Assembly: GCF_029625905.1 (NCBI RefSeq)
Contig: NZ_JARTLM010000008.1
Coordinates: 1-64,000, forward strand
Direction: 5' to 3'
Source: Hydrogenovibrio sp. 3SP14C1
GTDB lineage: Bacteria; Pseudomonadota; Gammaproteobacteria; Thiomicrospirales; Thiomicrospiraceae
DNA: 64,000 nt
Part shown: one piece after another, positions 61,705-64,000 of the stretch
How positions within the stretch are numbered: the first letter of the stretch is position 1
Layout of the letters: each line of letters starts with the position of its first letter
The notes under the pieces: model-generated
Told to the model about the DNA's origin: nothing
What the model saw: the letters and a program-made list of their open reading frames with translations, nothing else
The model's database searches: none
Translations under genes and position numbers: made by a program

Positions 61705-62148
61705 ATGGCAGATGTTAATGTTATGCAACCAAGTAACCTGGCAACAATTGAAACAATAAATCCTAAAGTTCTTAAACAAGACGCTTTAGGTACCAAATTA
61801 ACAGAATCTTCAACAGATAAAAACTCTTTTCAACAGGAGAGTATGGTCAGGAAGGTTCAAAAATTGCAAGATGTTAAATTGTCTAATGAACAGTTGGATG
61901 GTTTAATTGAGCGTGTAAATAAAGACTTAAGTGGCTATGACAGCTACTTAAAGTTTGAAAAAAATGAAGATGTTGAAGAAATGGTTGTTTTTATAAAAAA
62001 CCGTGAGACGGATGAGGTGTTACGTCAGATTCCTTCTCAAGAGTTTTTAACTGTTTCCAAAAATATAAAAAACTTTTTAGAGATGCGTCAACAGTTGTCT
62101 GAAAAGATAGCACCCGTTTTGGGGTTGATTGCGGATGAAAAAGTTTAG
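61705..62148 (+). CDS. FlaG-family protein (second)
   Basis: A 147-residue second FlaG-domain protein (about 60-135: LSGYDSYLKFEKNEDVEEMVVFIKNRETDEVLRQIPSQEFLTVSKNIKNF). It is only moderately similar to the first, so it is an older duplication. It starts 27 bp after the first copy, with AAGGAGATGG upstream, and ends before a terminator and the fliD promoter. Confidence 0.8.
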   Translation: MADVNVMQPSNLATIETINPKVLKQDALGTKLTESSTDKNSFQQESMVRKVQKLQDVKLSNEQLDGLIERVNKDLSGYDSYLKFEKNEDVEEMVVFIKNRETDEVLRQIPSQEFLTVSKNIKNFLEMRQQLSEKIAPVLGLIADEKV

Positions 62149-62171
62149 TTTTCAGTTTCCCTTGTGTGTTT

Positions 62172-62197
62172 AGCGGTCTTTTGGCCGCTTTTTTTTT
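62172..62197 (+). terminator. Terminator after the flaG genes
   Basis: A 7 bp stem (AGCGGTC / GGCCGCT, one G-U pair) with a T-rich loop, followed by a run of T up to 62197. Confidence 0.85.
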
Positions 62198-62246
62198 GCC
62201 TAAAAATTAAAGTCTTTTGTTTTTTTGCCGTTATACCTAATACAGA

Positions 62247-62262
62247 TGGCACTTTGTATGCT
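62247..62262 (+). promoter_or_regulatory. Sigma-54 promoter of fliD
   Basis: TGGCACTTTGTATGCT, with GG and GC 10 bp apart and a perfect TGGCAC half, 62 bp before the fliD ATG. Confidence 0.78.
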
Positions 62263-62324
62263 TAACTCAATATAATAATATATGTTCATATGACATCATC
62301 AGACCAGATGACCAGGAGCCCGAA

Positions 62325-64000
62325 ATGGCAAACGAAATAGGTAGCACGCTTTTAAATAGCTTAACCAACAGTACATTTGATATTGGAAATATGTCAAAAG
62401 CTTTAGCAACGGCAGAAGTTGCAGGGCCTAAGGCTATTTTAGAAAGAAATGTTGAAAAGGTAACCACTGAGCTTGATGCATTTAAGTATTTACAGACAAA
62501 TCTTGAAGCGTTTAACAGTTATGTAACCGATTTGTCTTCACCAACCTTGTTTAGTCAGAAAAATACGTCCTCTTCAAATGATACGCTTGTCTCTGTTACA
62601 GCAACGAATTCTGCTGCATTAGCCAGTTACCAAATCGAATCAAGACAGTTAGCCCAGGCGCATACGATGGTCGCTAATAAAGGGTTTACATCGCCTTCCG
62701 ATACGTTATCTACTGGAACTTTAACCATTGATGTCGGTGGACAGGTATCCAACATCACGGTTGATGCCTCCAATAACACTTTGGAAGGGTTGCAAAAAGT
62801 GATTAATAACGGTGATTATGGTGTTACCGCTTCGATTATTAATAATGGCGGCTCTTATCAAATGATGTTTACCTCAAAAGAAAGTGGTGCGGCTGGCGAA
62901 GCGACTATTTCAGGGATTGCTGATTTTGATACGAATGGTTTTACTACGACGTCACAAGCGCAAGATGCCGTAATGGTTTTAAATGGTGTCACTGTGACAA
63001 ATTCTACCAACACTTTTGATCAAGTCATTGATGGCGTCACGTTTCAATTGAATTCCGCATCTGCTGGGACGATCAGTACCGTTTCAGTTGGGCAGGATTC
63101 TCAAAGTGTCAAGGATACGATTACCAGTTTCGTTGACGTTTACAATCAATTGGATACCATTCTCGATGAGCTTGGTAAGTATGACACCAGTGACTTAACG
63201 AAAGAAGAGCTGGCATCAGACCAATACAAGTATTATGGTGATTTGGCAGGTAATAGCCTATTACGGTCTGTTAAATATCAACTTAGAGACTCAATGTCTG
63301 GAGCAATTACTCAGTTAGGAGGAGGGGCTTACCAGTCGTTAGCTGATATCGGTGTTAGTTTTACGCGAGATGGTGCTTTGGAAATCGATAATGCGAGACT
63401 GGATGCCGCATTATCGGGTGATATGAGTGCGTTATCAACGATGTTTTCCAAAGGGGGGACCAGTGATGATGCTCTTGTGAATGTCTTATCAGGAAGTGAT
63501 AAGACACAGACTGGGGATTATGCTTTAAATATTACTCAGTTGGCAGATAGAGCAACGGTGACTGGGGGCGCAGTTACGGGCTTGACAGCAGACGAACAGT
63601 TAGCGGGCGATCGCATTAGTGATTTAACTTCTGCTTTAACTATTGATGCCTCTGCCAGTTTTGATTTAAATGTCAATGGAACCACCAATACGATTAATTT
63701 GGCGTCAGTCGCTCAAACGTATACGACAAAAGATGACGTAGCCACGGCAATTCAAGGGCAAATTGATGCAGCTTTTGGTGCAGGCGTGGTTGCTGTTACC
63801 TATGACTCGTCTCAATCTCGATTTGAAATAAATGCGGCCGCTGGTCAAGGGACTGTAGATGTCGCTTCAACGACAGGGATGTCAAGTCAAGGGTTTGGAG
63901 CTGCAACTTATGCAGGACAGCAATTGCTTGACTTAGGGGCGACAGACGCGACTTTTAATGTCAAAGTGGATGAATCAACAAGTTCTGCAGTGACTATCAC
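62325..64000 (+). CDS. fliD: Flagellar filament cap protein FliD (partial at window end)
   Basis: At least 558 residues, with no stop before the window end. The N-terminal FliD domain is clear (LLNSLTNSTFDIGNMSKALATAEVAGPKAILERN, DAFKYLQTNLEAFNSYVTDLSSPTLFSQK). Further on, VSVTATNSAALASYQIESRQLAQAHTMV and VKDTITSFVDVYNQLDTILDEL fit the family. FliD caps the filament and guides flagellin assembly. It already exceeds 558 residues where Salmonella FliD has 467, so this form is long. ATG 62325 has CAGGAG upstream. Confidence 0.93.
   Translation, partial: MANEIGSTLLNSLTNSTFDIGNMSKALATAEVAGPKAILERNVEKVTTELDAFKYLQTNLEAFNSYVTDLSSPTLFSQKNTSSSNDTLVSVTATNSAALASYQIESRQLAQAHTMVANKGFTSPSDTLSTGTLTIDVGGQVSNITVDASNNTLEGLQKVINNGDYGVTASIINNGGSYQMMFTSKESGAAGEATISGIADFDTNGFTTTSQAQDAVMVLNGVTVTNSTNTFDQVIDGVTFQLNSASAGTISTVSVGQDSQSVKDTITSFVDVYNQLDTILDELGKYDTSDLTKEELASDQYKYYGDLAGNSLLRSVKYQLRDSMSGAITQLGGGAYQSLADIGVSFTRDGALEIDNARLDAALSGDMSALSTMFSKGGTSDDALVNVLSGSDKTQTGDYALNITQLADRATVTGGAVTGLTADEQLAGDRISDLTSALTIDASASFDLNVNGTTNTINLASVAQTYTTKDDVATAIQGQIDAAFGAGVVAVTYDSSQSRFEINAAAGQGTVDVASTTGMSSQGFGAATYAGQQLLDLGATDATFNVKVDESTSSAVTI

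Overview
The window looks like chromosome of a motile, polarly flagellated gammaproteobacterium. Protein resemblance (GlnE, ThiI with rhodanese domain, RNase R/RlmB, MltF, PepN, FNR) and a Vibrio-type flagellar gene set (FlgP, FlgT, CheV, sigma-54 promoters) suggest a Thiotrichales/Piscirickettsiaceae relative such as Hydrogenovibrio, Thiomicrorhabdus or Thiomicrospira. The class I fructose-bisphosphatase and pyrophosphatase pair would suit a Calvin-cycle autotroph. The genus is inferred; no rRNA gene is present to confirm it.

Region 1 (about 1-29,300) is mainly housekeeping: ygiM-like and valS; an orphan flagellin; amtB-glnK behind a good sigma-54 promoter; a membrane-anchored methyltransferase; glnE; ppa and fbp; an HDOD protein; thiI; mltF; an orphan lipoamide-dehydrogenase-like protein; rnr-rlmB; an unusual PfkB sugar kinase fused to a Rieske [2Fe-2S] domain; an FNR regulator; pal; pepN; and an LpoA-like protein.

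Region 2 (about 29,400-49,700) is a flagellar block. It starts with a four-gene unit holding a membrane protein with 41 consecutive Pro-Glu dipeptides, a small lipoprotein, FlgP and a small secreted coiled-coil protein. Then come pilZ, flgN, flgM and flgA on the minus strand, cheV and flgT, and flgBCDEFGHIJKL. FlgJ lacks its muramidase domain. A separate MltC-like lytic transglycosylase with its own sigma-54 promoter follows flgL.

Region 3 (about 49,700-59,100) is a compact, translationally coupled nonulosonic acid operon (legB, legC, acetyltransferase, legI, legG, ptmE-like, legF) ending in a Maf flagellin glycosyltransferase. Region 4 (about 59,300-64,000) has two near-identical flagellins, two flaG paralogues and fliD, which is cut by the window end. 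Regions 3 and 4 together form a flagellin synthesis, glycosylation and capping module.

The most striking non-coding signal is a recurrent palindrome, CCAGGCCTGG. It occurs exactly ten times in 64 kb. Seven copies lie between genes, mostly as the core of 22-36 bp perfect palindromes that form terminators. Three lie inside coding sequences, and one of those is a full 26 bp terminator-like palindrome inside legC. This could be a lineage-specific repeat or uptake-type signature. The flagellar genes also share a consistent set of sigma-54 (-24/-12) and sigma-28 promoter matches. No tRNA, rRNA, CRISPR array, insertion sequence or prophage was seen.
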